A stretch of 6,412 nucleotides of DNA from Clostridia bacterium (lineage in GTDB: Bacteria > Bacillota_A > Clostridia > Lachnospirales > Lachnospiraceae), in contig JAAYYM010000042.1 of the NCBI GenBank assembly GCA_012515365.1, positions 1-6,412 of the forward strand. The letters are read 5' to 3'. Each line of letters opens with the position of its first letter. The first letter of the stretch is position 1. This document shows, piece after piece, positions 1-6,412 of the stretch. A model generated the notes under the pieces. It had not been told where the DNA came from, ran no database searches, and saw nothing but the letters and a program-made list of their open reading frames with translations. The position numbers and the translations under genes were made by a program.

Positions 1-1
1 G

Positions 2-1981
2 ACATGTGTCGAGTTAAGTAAAAAGCGCAGTTTGATCAATGCGACTCGTAATCAAAAACGAGATCATATAGAAATAAAAGTTGGTAATTTTGAAACGATA
101 GAGAAGGATTTGACGGAACAATTTGATTACATTACGCTGATCGGAGTATTTGAGTATGCAGAAAATTATATAAGTGCAGACAAACCATATGATACTTTTC
201 TGACTACGATCGCTAAGCACTTGAAACCAAATGGAAAAATCATTATTGCATTAGAGAATAAGTATGGGCTGAAATATTTTGCAGGATGTAAGGAAGACCA
301 TACAGGCAGATATTATGAAGGCTTGGAAGGTTATCCGAGTTCCAACGGTGTGAAAACATTTTCGCGAAACACGTTGGAGCATATGTTTAAGGAAAATGGA
401 TTTTATAGCGAATTTTATTATCCATATCCAGACTATAAGCTGCCTCATACAATCTATTCAGACAAAAAGCTTCCGAATGTAGGTGAGCTTTCTACTAATA
501 TGAGAAATTTTGATGCAGACAGACTGATCGTATTTGATGAAGAAAAGGTTTTTAATCAGATCATTCAAGATCAGATGTTTCCGCATTATTCTAATTCGTT
601 TTTAGCTGTTGTTACAAAGGAAGTATGTGCTGAGGAGCAGGTGATTTATGCAAAATGTTCATCTGAGAGGCGGAATGAATTCTCGATATGTACATGTATC
701 AAAAGAATGCAGAATGGTGATCGCAGACTATATAAGTATGCGTATACAAAAGCTGCCAACGCACATATTAACTCTATTCCCATTAAATACAGACAGCTTA
801 AGGAACTGTATCAGAGGGCAGGACTTTTGTTAAATCAGTGTGAGCCGGTAAGCGGGTCGGATTCTGATGAATGTAGCTGCATTTCACCTGAATATTTGGA
901 TGGTGTGGATTTAAACCAGTATCTAAATGAATTATCCAGACAAAAGGATTATGACAAAATTCTGCTTACGATTGACCAATACGTTGAAAAGCTCAATCTG
1001 ACAGCAACGAAGCATACGTTTCATCCTACAACGGAATTTGAAAAAATATTCGGAACATGGAAGCTTGGTGATGACTATGCATGCGTATCACCTTGTGCAC
1101 TGGATTTGATATTTTCAAATATTTTATTGACCGGAAATGAGAATGACCGACAGTGGAACGTGCTTGATTATGAATGGAGCTTTGAATTTGATATTCCATT
1201 AAAATTTATTCTTTACCGCACATTATTCTATTATCAGCAGGATAAAAATGCATTGGGATTTTTAGCTGATCTGATGCGAAAAAAGATAGATTTATATGAG
1301 CATTGTCATATATCAAAAGAGGAGCAGCAGCAGTATGCTGCGATGGAACATCAGTTTCAGCTATACATCATCGAAGGGAAAGCCTCTTTTGCGTTATTAC
1401 ATGCAATCATGCCACAGGCATCAGTTAAGCTGGATACACTGATCAAAGGAGATTCATTTTTAAAGGAGCTGCAGACACCAAAAATCTATTATGGAACAGG
1501 TAACGGTTTTCAAGGTGAACAGCAAATCCCTGCTTTGGCCATGGCAGATGATGATAACAGAGTGACACTTGACTTAGATGTGCTGCCAAATATGAAAGAA
1601 ATCAGACTTGATCCGACAGAGTATCCATGCCTGATTAAAATCAATGAAATAAAGGCAATTACGACAGCAGAACCGGTGTTGATTACCAGATTTCTGTTAA
1701 ATGGTCTGGCTGTCAGTGAGACTATGTTTGTCTATGATACATCCGATGCCCAGTTAATCATTGAGCAGCTACCGGAACATACAGTAAAAATTCATTTTGA
1801 TTATACCGTTTCTACCTTGCGAGAACCATTTTACTCAGAATTGGTAAAGTCTCTAAAGGATCAGGTTGAGGCATCTAAAACAACACCGACATTACTGGAT
1901 AAAGTCTTGATCAAATGTAAGATGGCAGAGCCTGAAACAATTCCTCAGGGATATTGCTATAACAAGGAAAGTGATGAGTAG
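2..1981 (+). CDS. Class I SAM methyltransferase with kinase-like and C-terminal beta-rich domains (5' truncated by window edge)
   Basis: Probably modifies a surface glycan or its lipid-linked precursor in the cytoplasm. The frame is open to the left edge, so the true start and the glycine-rich SAM motif lie outside. Numbering residues from the TTG codon at 32, the ten residues before it (TCVELSKKRS) fit the methyltransferase beta2 acidic region. Next come VGNF (17-20), FDYITLIGVFEYA (31-43) and a KPNGKIIIALENKYGLKYFAG stretch (65-85), typical of these methyltransferases. Residues about 205-400 look kinase-like: a candidate ATP lysine in LYKYA (K235), a DxxxxN catalytic-loop pattern (D358, N363) and a metal-binding DxE in LDYEW (D379, E381). 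Residues about 484-600 are beta-rich, with YYGTGNGF and a KEIRLDPTEYP stretch. The TAG stop abuts the next gene's ATG in the same frame. The methyltransferase call is firm; the kinase-like domain is a motif-level inference. Substrate unknown. Confidence 0.85.
   Translation, partial: TCVELSKKRSLINATRNQKRDHIEIKVGNFETIEKDLTEQFDYITLIGVFEYAENYISADKPYDTFLTTIAKHLKPNGKIIIALENKYGLKYFAGCKEDHTGRYYEGLEGYPSSNGVKTFSRNTLEHMFKENGFYSEFYYPYPDYKLPHTIYSDKKLPNVGELSTNMRNFDADRLIVFDEEKVFNQIIQDQMFPHYSNSFLAVVTKEVCAEEQVIYAKCSSERRNEFSICTCIKRMQNGDRRLYKYAYTKAANAHINSIPIKYRQLKELYQRAGLLLNQCEPVSGSDSDECSCISPEYLDGVDLNQYLNELSRQKDYDKILLTIDQYVEKLNLTATKHTFHPTTEFEKIFGTWKLGDDYACVSPCALDLIFSNILLTGNENDRQWNVLDYEWSFEFDIPLKFILYRTLFYYQQDKNALGFLADLMRKKIDLYEHCHISKEEQQQYAAMEHQFQLYIIEGKASFALLHAIMPQASVKLDTLIKGDSFLKELQTPKIYYGTGNGFQGEQQIPALAMADDDNRVTLDLDVLPNMKEIRLDPTEYPCLIKINEIKAITTAEPVLITRFLLNGLAVSETMFVYDTSDAQLIIEQLPEHTVKIHFDYTVSTLREPFYSELVKSLKDQVEASKTTPTLLDKVLIKCKMAEPETIPQGYCYNKESDE
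1964..1971 (+). promoter_or_regulatory. Ribosome binding site of the glycosyltransferase gene at 1982
   Basis: AAGGAAAG lies 10 nt before the ATG at 1982, inside the last codons of the upstream gene. It is a moderate purine-rich Shine-Dalgarno match. It supports the start at 1982 over the in-frame ATGs at 2000 and 2108, which have weaker upstream purine runs. Because the upstream stop touches this ATG, terminating ribosomes could also reinitiate directly. Confidence 0.5.
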
Positions 1982-3922
1982 ATGAATTATTTCAGTAAAA
2001 TGGCTAAATGCCAGGAGCGATATACAGAGAAATCAAGCGCATATTCGAATCGATATGGATGCTGGATTGCAGAGAAAGAAGAAAAACGAAAGAGTGGGAC
2101 ACAGTTTATGAGTGGCCCACTTGTTACGATTGTTCCGTTCTTTACATATAAGGAATGGGTACAGGATGGTGTCAAAACAGACTATCGGGATCGTGTTGGC
2201 AAGCTGTTCGAGCACATAGAGACTCAGGGAGATTATTTTCTTTTTGTAAACGGATGTGGAGAATTAGAACCAGATGCCTTATATTGCATGCTCGAGGCTG
2301 CAGTTCTTCAGAATGCAGACGTTGTATATTGTGACGAAGACGTGATGCAGGATGAAATCAGAATGACTCCATATATGAAGCCGGACTGGTCTCCGCATAC
2401 GCTGGATTCCTTTTGCTATATCGGTAATTGTTTTCTGATTCGCAAATCCATTGTATCAGATACGGTAGTCAATCGGACCTTTTCCTCAGACCCATCAGGT
2501 ATTTATGAATTTCTAAGGCAGGTATGTGCCAAAAGTGATATTGTGACACATGTTTCGGAAATTCTGTTTCATGCAAAACCAGATGGCAGGTCTATGCTGA
2601 GTGTGAACGGAAAAGTGCCTGAATACTTGAAAATGAAGCAGCAGCCACTTGTTTCTGTGATTATTCCATCTAAGGATCATGTAAACCTGCTGATGCAATG
2701 TATCAGAAGCATTGTGACCTACAGCTCTTACCAGAATTACGAGATAATTGTTATTGATAACGGTAGTACACAGGAAAATCAAACTAGTATTATGCAGTAT
2801 ATGGAGGATTATCCATTTAGCTATTATTATGGACAAATGGAATTTAATTTTTCAGCAATGTGCAATCAAGGTGCTTCCTTCTCAAAGGGCGATTATTTAT
2901 TGTTCCTAAATGATGATGTTGAAGTGAACGATCCGGATTTCTTATATAAAATGCTTTATTATGCACAACAAGAGCAAGTGGGTGCTGTGGGTGCAAAGCT
3001 TCTCTATCCGAATACGGATCTGATACAGCATGTCGGAATTGCAAATCAGCCATGTGGACCGACACATAAGCTTTCGATGTGTTCGGACAGCATCAGTCAC
3101 TACTTTGAATATAACAAAAAGAACAGAGATGTATTAGCTGTAACCGGTGCCTGTCTGATTGTATCACGAGAAAAATACTTTCAAGTCGATGGGTTTAGTG
3201 ATAAGATGAAAGTTAGTTATAATGATGTGGATCTATGCCTTAAGCTGTTTGAAAAGGGTTATTATAACGTAATCTGTAATGAAGCAGTTCTTTATCATCA
3301 TGAATCTGTCAGCCGTGGACATGATGACCAAAATGAGGAGGCTTACAGACGTCTTCAGGCAGAACGGAAACTGCTGTATCAGACTCACAGCTGGTTAAAG
3401 AAGGATGATCCTTTTCTTAATTGTCACATGGCAAAAAATACAATTGCTTTGCTGCCGGATTATCTATATGAATATGAAGATGATGCATTTCGCAATGAAT
3501 ATGAAGTATTACAAAAGGACCAAATCAAGGGTCGGTCAAATAAGAGGCTGCAGTTTACCATAGAGCGGAGCGTATATAAGCGTGCGCCTGAATGGGTAAA
3601 GCATGCGGAAGATTATTATGAATTTGAGGGCTGGTCCATGATCAATGAGCGAAATAATGCATGCTATGAGCGATATTTTTTATTGATTCCGGAGCAGGGT
3701 GAGGTCATCAGGATCAAGCTGAGTGATAAACGGCGTGAGGATGTCGTATCAGTCTTTCCAAAAGCAAAGAATGCAGAACTTTCGGGATTTGTCTTGAGAA
3801 TCAATCAGAGTCTTTTAAAAGGAGACATGCTTTATCAGATGGGAATCCAGTATATCTCACAAATAACACCAGCAAAATACTTAAGTTTAGGGGAAACATA
3901 TGAGCCAAGAGGATTGTTATAA
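1982..3922 (+). CDS. Family 2 glycosyltransferase with degenerate first GT-A domain, intact second domain and C-terminal beta-rich domain
   Basis: Predicted to transfer a sugar from a nucleotide donor onto a growing surface polysaccharide at the cytoplasmic side of the membrane; no signal peptide or clear membrane segment is visible. The 646-residue protein has a shrunken GT-A-like domain at about 46-200. It keeps the family stretch YCDED...MKPDWSP (116-137), but FVNGCGELEPDAL (88-100) replaces the usual DHDD metal site. The second domain (about 223-485) is canonical: SVIIPSKDH (225-233), VIDNGS (257-262), the DxD-like metal site LNDDVEV (309-315), NDVDLCLKL (414-422) and HHESVSRG (439-446). 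Residues about 545-640 form a predicted beta-rich tail (FEGWSM, RREDVVSVFP, SGFVLRI). It starts directly on the upstream stop and overlaps the next gene by 23 nt, so operon membership is clear. Sugar, linkage and acceptor cannot be read from sequence. Confidence 0.9.
   Translation: MNYFSKMAKCQERYTEKSSAYSNRYGCWIAEKEEKRKSGTQFMSGPLVTIVPFFTYKEWVQDGVKTDYRDRVGKLFEHIETQGDYFLFVNGCGELEPDALYCMLEAAVLQNADVVYCDEDVMQDEIRMTPYMKPDWSPHTLDSFCYIGNCFLIRKSIVSDTVVNRTFSSDPSGIYEFLRQVCAKSDIVTHVSEILFHAKPDGRSMLSVNGKVPEYLKMKQQPLVSVIIPSKDHVNLLMQCIRSIVTYSSYQNYEIIVIDNGSTQENQTSIMQYMEDYPFSYYYGQMEFNFSAMCNQGASFSKGDYLLFLNDDVEVNDPDFLYKMLYYAQQEQVGAVGAKLLYPNTDLIQHVGIANQPCGPTHKLSMCSDSISHYFEYNKKNRDVLAVTGACLIVSREKYFQVDGFSDKMKVSYNDVDLCLKLFEKGYYNVICNEAVLYHHESVSRGHDDQNEEAYRRLQAERKLLYQTHSWLKKDDPFLNCHMAKNTIALLPDYLYEYEDDAFRNEYEVLQKDQIKGRSNKRLQFTIERSVYKRAPEWVKHAEDYYEFEGWSMINERNNACYERYFLLIPEQGEVIRIKLSDKRREDVVSVFPKAKNAELSGFVLRINQSLLKGDMLYQMGIQYISQITPAKYLSLGETYEPRGLL
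3889..3895 (+). promoter_or_regulatory. Ribosome binding site of the tandem glycosyltransferase gene at 3900
   Basis: AGGGGAA lies inside the 3' end of the upstream coding region. The AGGGG core is 6 nt from the ATG at 3900. It decides the start and places it 23 nt before the end of the upstream gene, an arrangement typical of translational coupling. Confidence 0.6.
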
Positions 3923-5891
3923 AAAGCTATATGAAATAGAAGTTGAAAAAAATGCCAGATTGACAGAAAATCTGGTGGATATGGAAGCCAAAAATGCAGA
4001 TCTGAATTATAAGCTTGATAAGATCAGGAACAGTCTGATCTGGAAAAGTATTTATCCGTTTCGTTTGTTATGGAGCCATACCAAAAATGCGTTGCTCCGA
4101 ATCAAGCGATATGGAAATCCTAAGAATTTCATTCGGAAGGTTCAAAGCAAAATGATCGAAAGGCGCGCTTACAAAAGCTATGGAACACAGAGCTTTCCGA
4201 CGAAAGAACAGATTGCCAGACAGCGGGATGAAAAATTTCCAAGAACAATTAAATTCAGTATTCTGGTACCACTGTATAATACTCCGGATGTGTTTTTGAG
4301 AGAGATGATAGATTCTGTTCTTGCACAAACGTATCAGAATTGGGAATTATGCCTGGCAGATGGATCAGACAACGAGCACGATGCAGTAGGAGTATGCTGT
4401 GGTGAATATTGTAATAAAGATTCTCGCATCCGCTATAAAAAGATCGAACAGAATCTTGGCATATCGGGAAATACCAATGTATGCTTTGAGATGGCAACAG
4501 GTGATTATATTGGTTTATTCGATCATGATGATCTGCTTCATCCATGTGCGTTATATGAATATATGAAGGTTATATGTGAACAGGATGCCGATTATATTTA
4601 TTGTGATGAGGCTACGTTTAAGGGAACTAGCATTAATAATATGATCACACTCCACTTCAAGCCTGATTTTGCACTTGATAATCTGAGAGCAAATAATTAT
4701 ATTTGTCATTTCTCAGTTTTTAAAGCGGACTTGTTAAAAGAAACAGGCCTCTTTAGAAGTGAATTTGACGGAAGTCAGGATCATGATATGATTTTACGCT
4801 TAACAGCAGCTGCAAAAAAAATCTGTCATGTCCAAAAGATTCTATATTACTGGCGTTCTCATGCCGGCAGTGTTGCTTCTGACATCAATGCAAAATCTTA
4901 TGCAATTGATGCGGCAAAAGGAGCTGTTGCAGCACATTTGCAGGCATTTGGATTCAAGGACTTTAAGATAGAAAGTTCACGCGCATTTGAAACGATATTC
5001 AGGATCCGTTATGCACTTTGTGATCAGCCAAAGATCAGCATCCTGATCCCAAACAAGGATCATGTGAATGATCTAAGAAGATGTATCGAATCTATTTTGG
5101 AACGTACCTCTTATCATGATTATGAAATTATCATTATTGAAAATAACAGTCAGGAGCAGGAAACATTCCAATGCTACGAGGCTTATAAAGAGCATCCTTG
5201 CATTCGTGTCGTTGAATATCAGGGGGCATTTAATTATTCTGCGATCAATAATTTCGGAGCTTCCTTTGCAACCGGAGAATATCTGGTATTGCTTAATAAT
5301 GATACAGAGGTTATTACTAGAAACTGGCTGGAAGAAATGTTGATGTATGCACAGCGTAAGGACGTAGGTGCTGTTGGCTGTATGCTTTATTATGAGGATT
5401 ATTCGATACAGCATGCAGGTATCGTCATTGGCTTGGGTGCACATCGCAGCGCAGGACATACTCATTATAAAATGATGAAAGAAAATCTGGGATATATGGG
5501 TAGATTATGTTATGCACAAAACGTGACAGCTGTAACGGGAGCCTGCATGATGACAAGAAAGTCTTATTTTGATGAAATAGGCGGTTTGTCTGAGTCCTAT
5601 GCAGTGGCATTAAATGACGTAGATTATTGCCTGAGACTGCGGGAACAGGGATATGTCAATATATTTACACCATTCGCGGAGCTGTTCCATTATGAATCAA
5701 AGTCAAGAGGTTCAGATTTAAAGGATGAGAATCAAAATAATGCAAGGCGATATGAAGAAGAAGTACAACGCTTTAGAGAGCAGTGGAAAAAGCAACTTGA
5801 GCAGGGTGATCCTTATTATAACCCTAATTTTTCGCTGGATCACAGCAACTATGTGTTGCAAGGAAATCATAATAAAAGTATGATAGGATAA
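3900..5891 (+). CDS. Tandem two-domain family 2 glycosyltransferase with N-terminal coiled coil
   Basis: Likely makes one or two sugar linkages in a surface polysaccharide, acting in the cytoplasm or at the inner membrane face. The 663-residue protein opens with a charged heptad-like helix (about 5-42), followed by IRNSLIWKSIYPFR (42-55) and a basic stretch to about 95. This kind of extension is seen on other polysaccharide glycosyltransferases. Domain 1 (about 118-350) has FSILVPLYNTP, LADGS (152-156), the metal site FDHDD (207-211), YCDEATF (234-240) and SQDHDMILRL (292-301). Domain 2 (about 378-640) has ISILIPNKDH (379-388), LLNNDTEV (464-471), TGACMM, LNDVDYCLRL (571-580) and FHYESKSRG (596-604). 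Both domains retain metal-site and late acidic motifs, so both may be active. Domain 2 is clearly paralogous to the second domain of the preceding gene. The ATG at 3900 is backed by AGGGG. Specificity is unknown. Confidence 0.92.
   Translation: MSQEDCYKKLYEIEVEKNARLTENLVDMEAKNADLNYKLDKIRNSLIWKSIYPFRLLWSHTKNALLRIKRYGNPKNFIRKVQSKMIERRAYKSYGTQSFPTKEQIARQRDEKFPRTIKFSILVPLYNTPDVFLREMIDSVLAQTYQNWELCLADGSDNEHDAVGVCCGEYCNKDSRIRYKKIEQNLGISGNTNVCFEMATGDYIGLFDHDDLLHPCALYEYMKVICEQDADYIYCDEATFKGTSINNMITLHFKPDFALDNLRANNYICHFSVFKADLLKETGLFRSEFDGSQDHDMILRLTAAAKKICHVQKILYYWRSHAGSVASDINAKSYAIDAAKGAVAAHLQAFGFKDFKIESSRAFETIFRIRYALCDQPKISILIPNKDHVNDLRRCIESILERTSYHDYEIIIIENNSQEQETFQCYEAYKEHPCIRVVEYQGAFNYSAINNFGASFATGEYLVLLNNDTEVITRNWLEEMLMYAQRKDVGAVGCMLYYEDYSIQHAGIVIGLGAHRSAGHTHYKMMKENLGYMGRLCYAQNVTAVTGACMMTRKSYFDEIGGLSESYAVALNDVDYCLRLREQGYVNIFTPFAELFHYESKSRGSDLKDENQNNARRYEEEVQRFREQWKKQLEQGDPYYNPNFSLDHSNYVLQGNHNKSMIG
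5856..5884 (+). promoter_or_regulatory. Candidate housekeeping-sigma promoter for the phosphohexomutase gene
   Basis: TTGCAA (5856-5861) and TATGAT (5879-5884) are separated by exactly 17 nt. They match the -35 consensus TTGACA at 4 of 6 positions and the -10 consensus TATAAT at 5 of 6. The pair lies in the last codons of the upstream glycosyltransferase gene. Transcription would begin near 5890, giving a leader of under 30 nt that contains the strong ribosome binding site. In AT-rich DNA such matches also arise by chance, so this is only a candidate. Confidence 0.35.
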
Positions 5892-5901
5892 GAAAATAGT
5901 T

Positions 5902-5910
5902 AAAGGAGGA
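5902..5910 (+). promoter_or_regulatory. Strong ribosome binding site of the phosphohexomutase gene
   Basis: AAAGGAGGA is a near-perfect Shine-Dalgarno sequence 7 nt before the ATG at 5918. It is clearly stronger than the sites of the two glycosyltransferase genes, as expected for a more highly expressed metabolic enzyme. It fixes the start codon. Confidence 0.85.
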
Positions 5911-5917
5911 GACAAGT

Positions 5918-6412
5918 ATGAATTACAAAGAACAATACGAGTTTTGGCTGAAGGATGATTATTTTGATGAGAAAACAAAAGAGGAACTTAGAAACATTGA
6001 GAGTGATGAGAAGGAAATAGAGGACAGATTTTATAAGGATCTTGATTTTGGAACTGGTGGATTACGTGGAGTCATCGGGGCTGGAACTAACAGAATGAAC
6101 TTATATACGGTACGTAAGGCAACACAAGGACTGGCTAATTATATCATGAATCAGGGAGCAGCAGACAAGGGCGTAGCAATCGCCTATGATTCTCGTATGA
6201 TGTCTCCGGAATTTGCTGATGAAGCTGCGTTATGTCTTGCAGCAAATGGGATCAAAGCTTATGTATTTGAATCATTAAGACCGACTCCGGAGCTGTCTTA
6301 TGCAGTCAGAGCCCTAAAATGTACAGCAGGTATTGTTGTAACAGCAAGCCATAATCCGCCTGAGTACAATGGATATAAGGTATATTGGGAGGATGGCGCA
6401 CAGATCGTTGCA
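5918..6412 (+). CDS. pgcA: Alpha-D-phosphohexomutase, phosphoglucomutase (PGM2/PgcA) type, 5' part only
   Basis: Cytoplasmic enzyme that interconverts hexose-6-phosphate and hexose-1-phosphate, most likely glucose, through a phosphoserine intermediate, supplying precursors of UDP- and dTDP-sugars. The frame starts at 5918 and stays open to the right edge, giving 165 of the roughly 570-580 residues usual for this family. The charged N-terminal helix (about 1-40) leads into [18 protein letters not shown] (44-61), a hallmark of the PGM2-type branch. IAYDSR (88-93) follows, then the active-site loop TASHNP (142-147) with S144 as the residue expected to carry the phosphate, and NGYKVYW (151-157). 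The metal-binding, sugar-specificity and C-terminal phosphate-binding domains are outside. It lies 26 nt after the glycosyltransferase gene with no terminator between, so readthrough from the glycan operon is likely. Phosphomannomutase activity cannot be excluded, so the symbol is tentative. Confidence 0.93.
   Translation, partial: MNYKEQYEFWLKDDYFDEKTKEELRNIESDEKEIEDRFYKDLDFGTGGLRGVIGAGTNRMNLYTVRKATQGLANYIMNQGAADKGVAIAYDSRMMSPEFADEAALCLAANGIKAYVFESLRPTPELSYAVRALKCTAGIVVTASHNPPEYNGYKVYWEDGAQIVA

Noticed and set aside
32..34. TTG at 32 as the true start of the first gene
   Set aside because: The frame is open to the window's left edge, the codons before 32 encode TCVELSKKRS, which fits the methyltransferase fold, and the SAM-binding glycine motif is missing. 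The gene therefore begins outside the window. No Shine-Dalgarno site lies suitably before 32.
2513..2836. Minus-strand open frames opposite the glycosyltransferase genes (this one and others such as 5073-5465)
   Set aside because: They lie wholly opposite strongly supported coding regions, lack recognisable domains and convincing ribosome binding sites, and have compositions expected from antisense reading of AT-rich genes.
4021..4041. Perfect 7-bp inverted repeat (AGATCAG / CTGATCT) with a 7-nt loop
   Set aside because: It lies inside the coiled-coil/linker coding region of the tandem glycosyltransferase, has no T-tract after it, and the codons read as sensible protein. It is most likely chance, not a terminator or operator.
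2672..5065. Shared 11-bp word AAGGATCATGT at 2672-2682 and 5055-5065 as a direct repeat
   Set aside because: Both copies encode the conserved KDHV of the GT2 second domain in paralogous genes. Protein homology explains the match; there is no sign of a mobile or recombination repeat.
5892..5917. Terminator or riboswitch in the gap before the phosphohexomutase gene
   Set aside because: The gap is only 26 nt, holds no hairpin with a T-run, and is mostly taken up by the ribosome binding site.

Overview
The window reads as four same-strand (+) genes packed end to end with almost no non-coding DNA. It looks like one end of a cell-surface polysaccharide assembly cluster running into a sugar-phosphate mutase. 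Base composition is AT-rich, roughly 40 % GC by eye, and Shine-Dalgarno sites are AGGAGG-like. The protein style (a methyltransferase with an 'ENKYGLKYFAG' stretch, tandem family-2 glycosyltransferases, a PGM2-type mutase) suggests a low-GC Firmicute, most likely a Clostridia/Lachnospiraceae gut-type bacterium. That placement is inference from style; no marker gene is present.

Layout. From the left edge to 1981 is the 3' part of a large multidomain protein: an N-terminally cut class I SAM methyltransferase, then a region with kinase-like catalytic signatures, then a beta-rich C-terminal domain. Its TAG stop is followed at once by the ATG of a second gene (1982-3922). That gene encodes a glycosyltransferase with a degenerate first GT-A domain, an intact second GT2 domain and a C-terminal beta-rich domain. 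A third gene (3900-5891) overlaps the second by 23 nt and encodes a tandem GT2 enzyme with two intact-looking domains behind an N-terminal coiled coil. After 26 nt, with a strong Shine-Dalgarno site, the 5' end of an alpha-phosphohexomutase gene (phosphoglucomutase type) begins at 5918 and runs off the right edge.

How they may work together. The mutase would interconvert hexose-6-phosphate and hexose-1-phosphate, feeding nucleotide-sugar synthesis. The two glycosyltransferases would build or decorate a surface glycan from those donors. The methyltransferase/kinase-like protein could modify or cap the chain. The order methyltransferase then kinase resembles WbdD, the O-antigen chain terminator of Escherichia coli O9a, and this is the most interesting hypothesis here. 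The first three genes look like one translationally coupled operon. The mutase may also have its own promoter inside the end of the third gene.

There is no tRNA, rRNA, CRISPR array, insertion sequence or convincing terminator, and no gene-free stretch longer than 26 nt.
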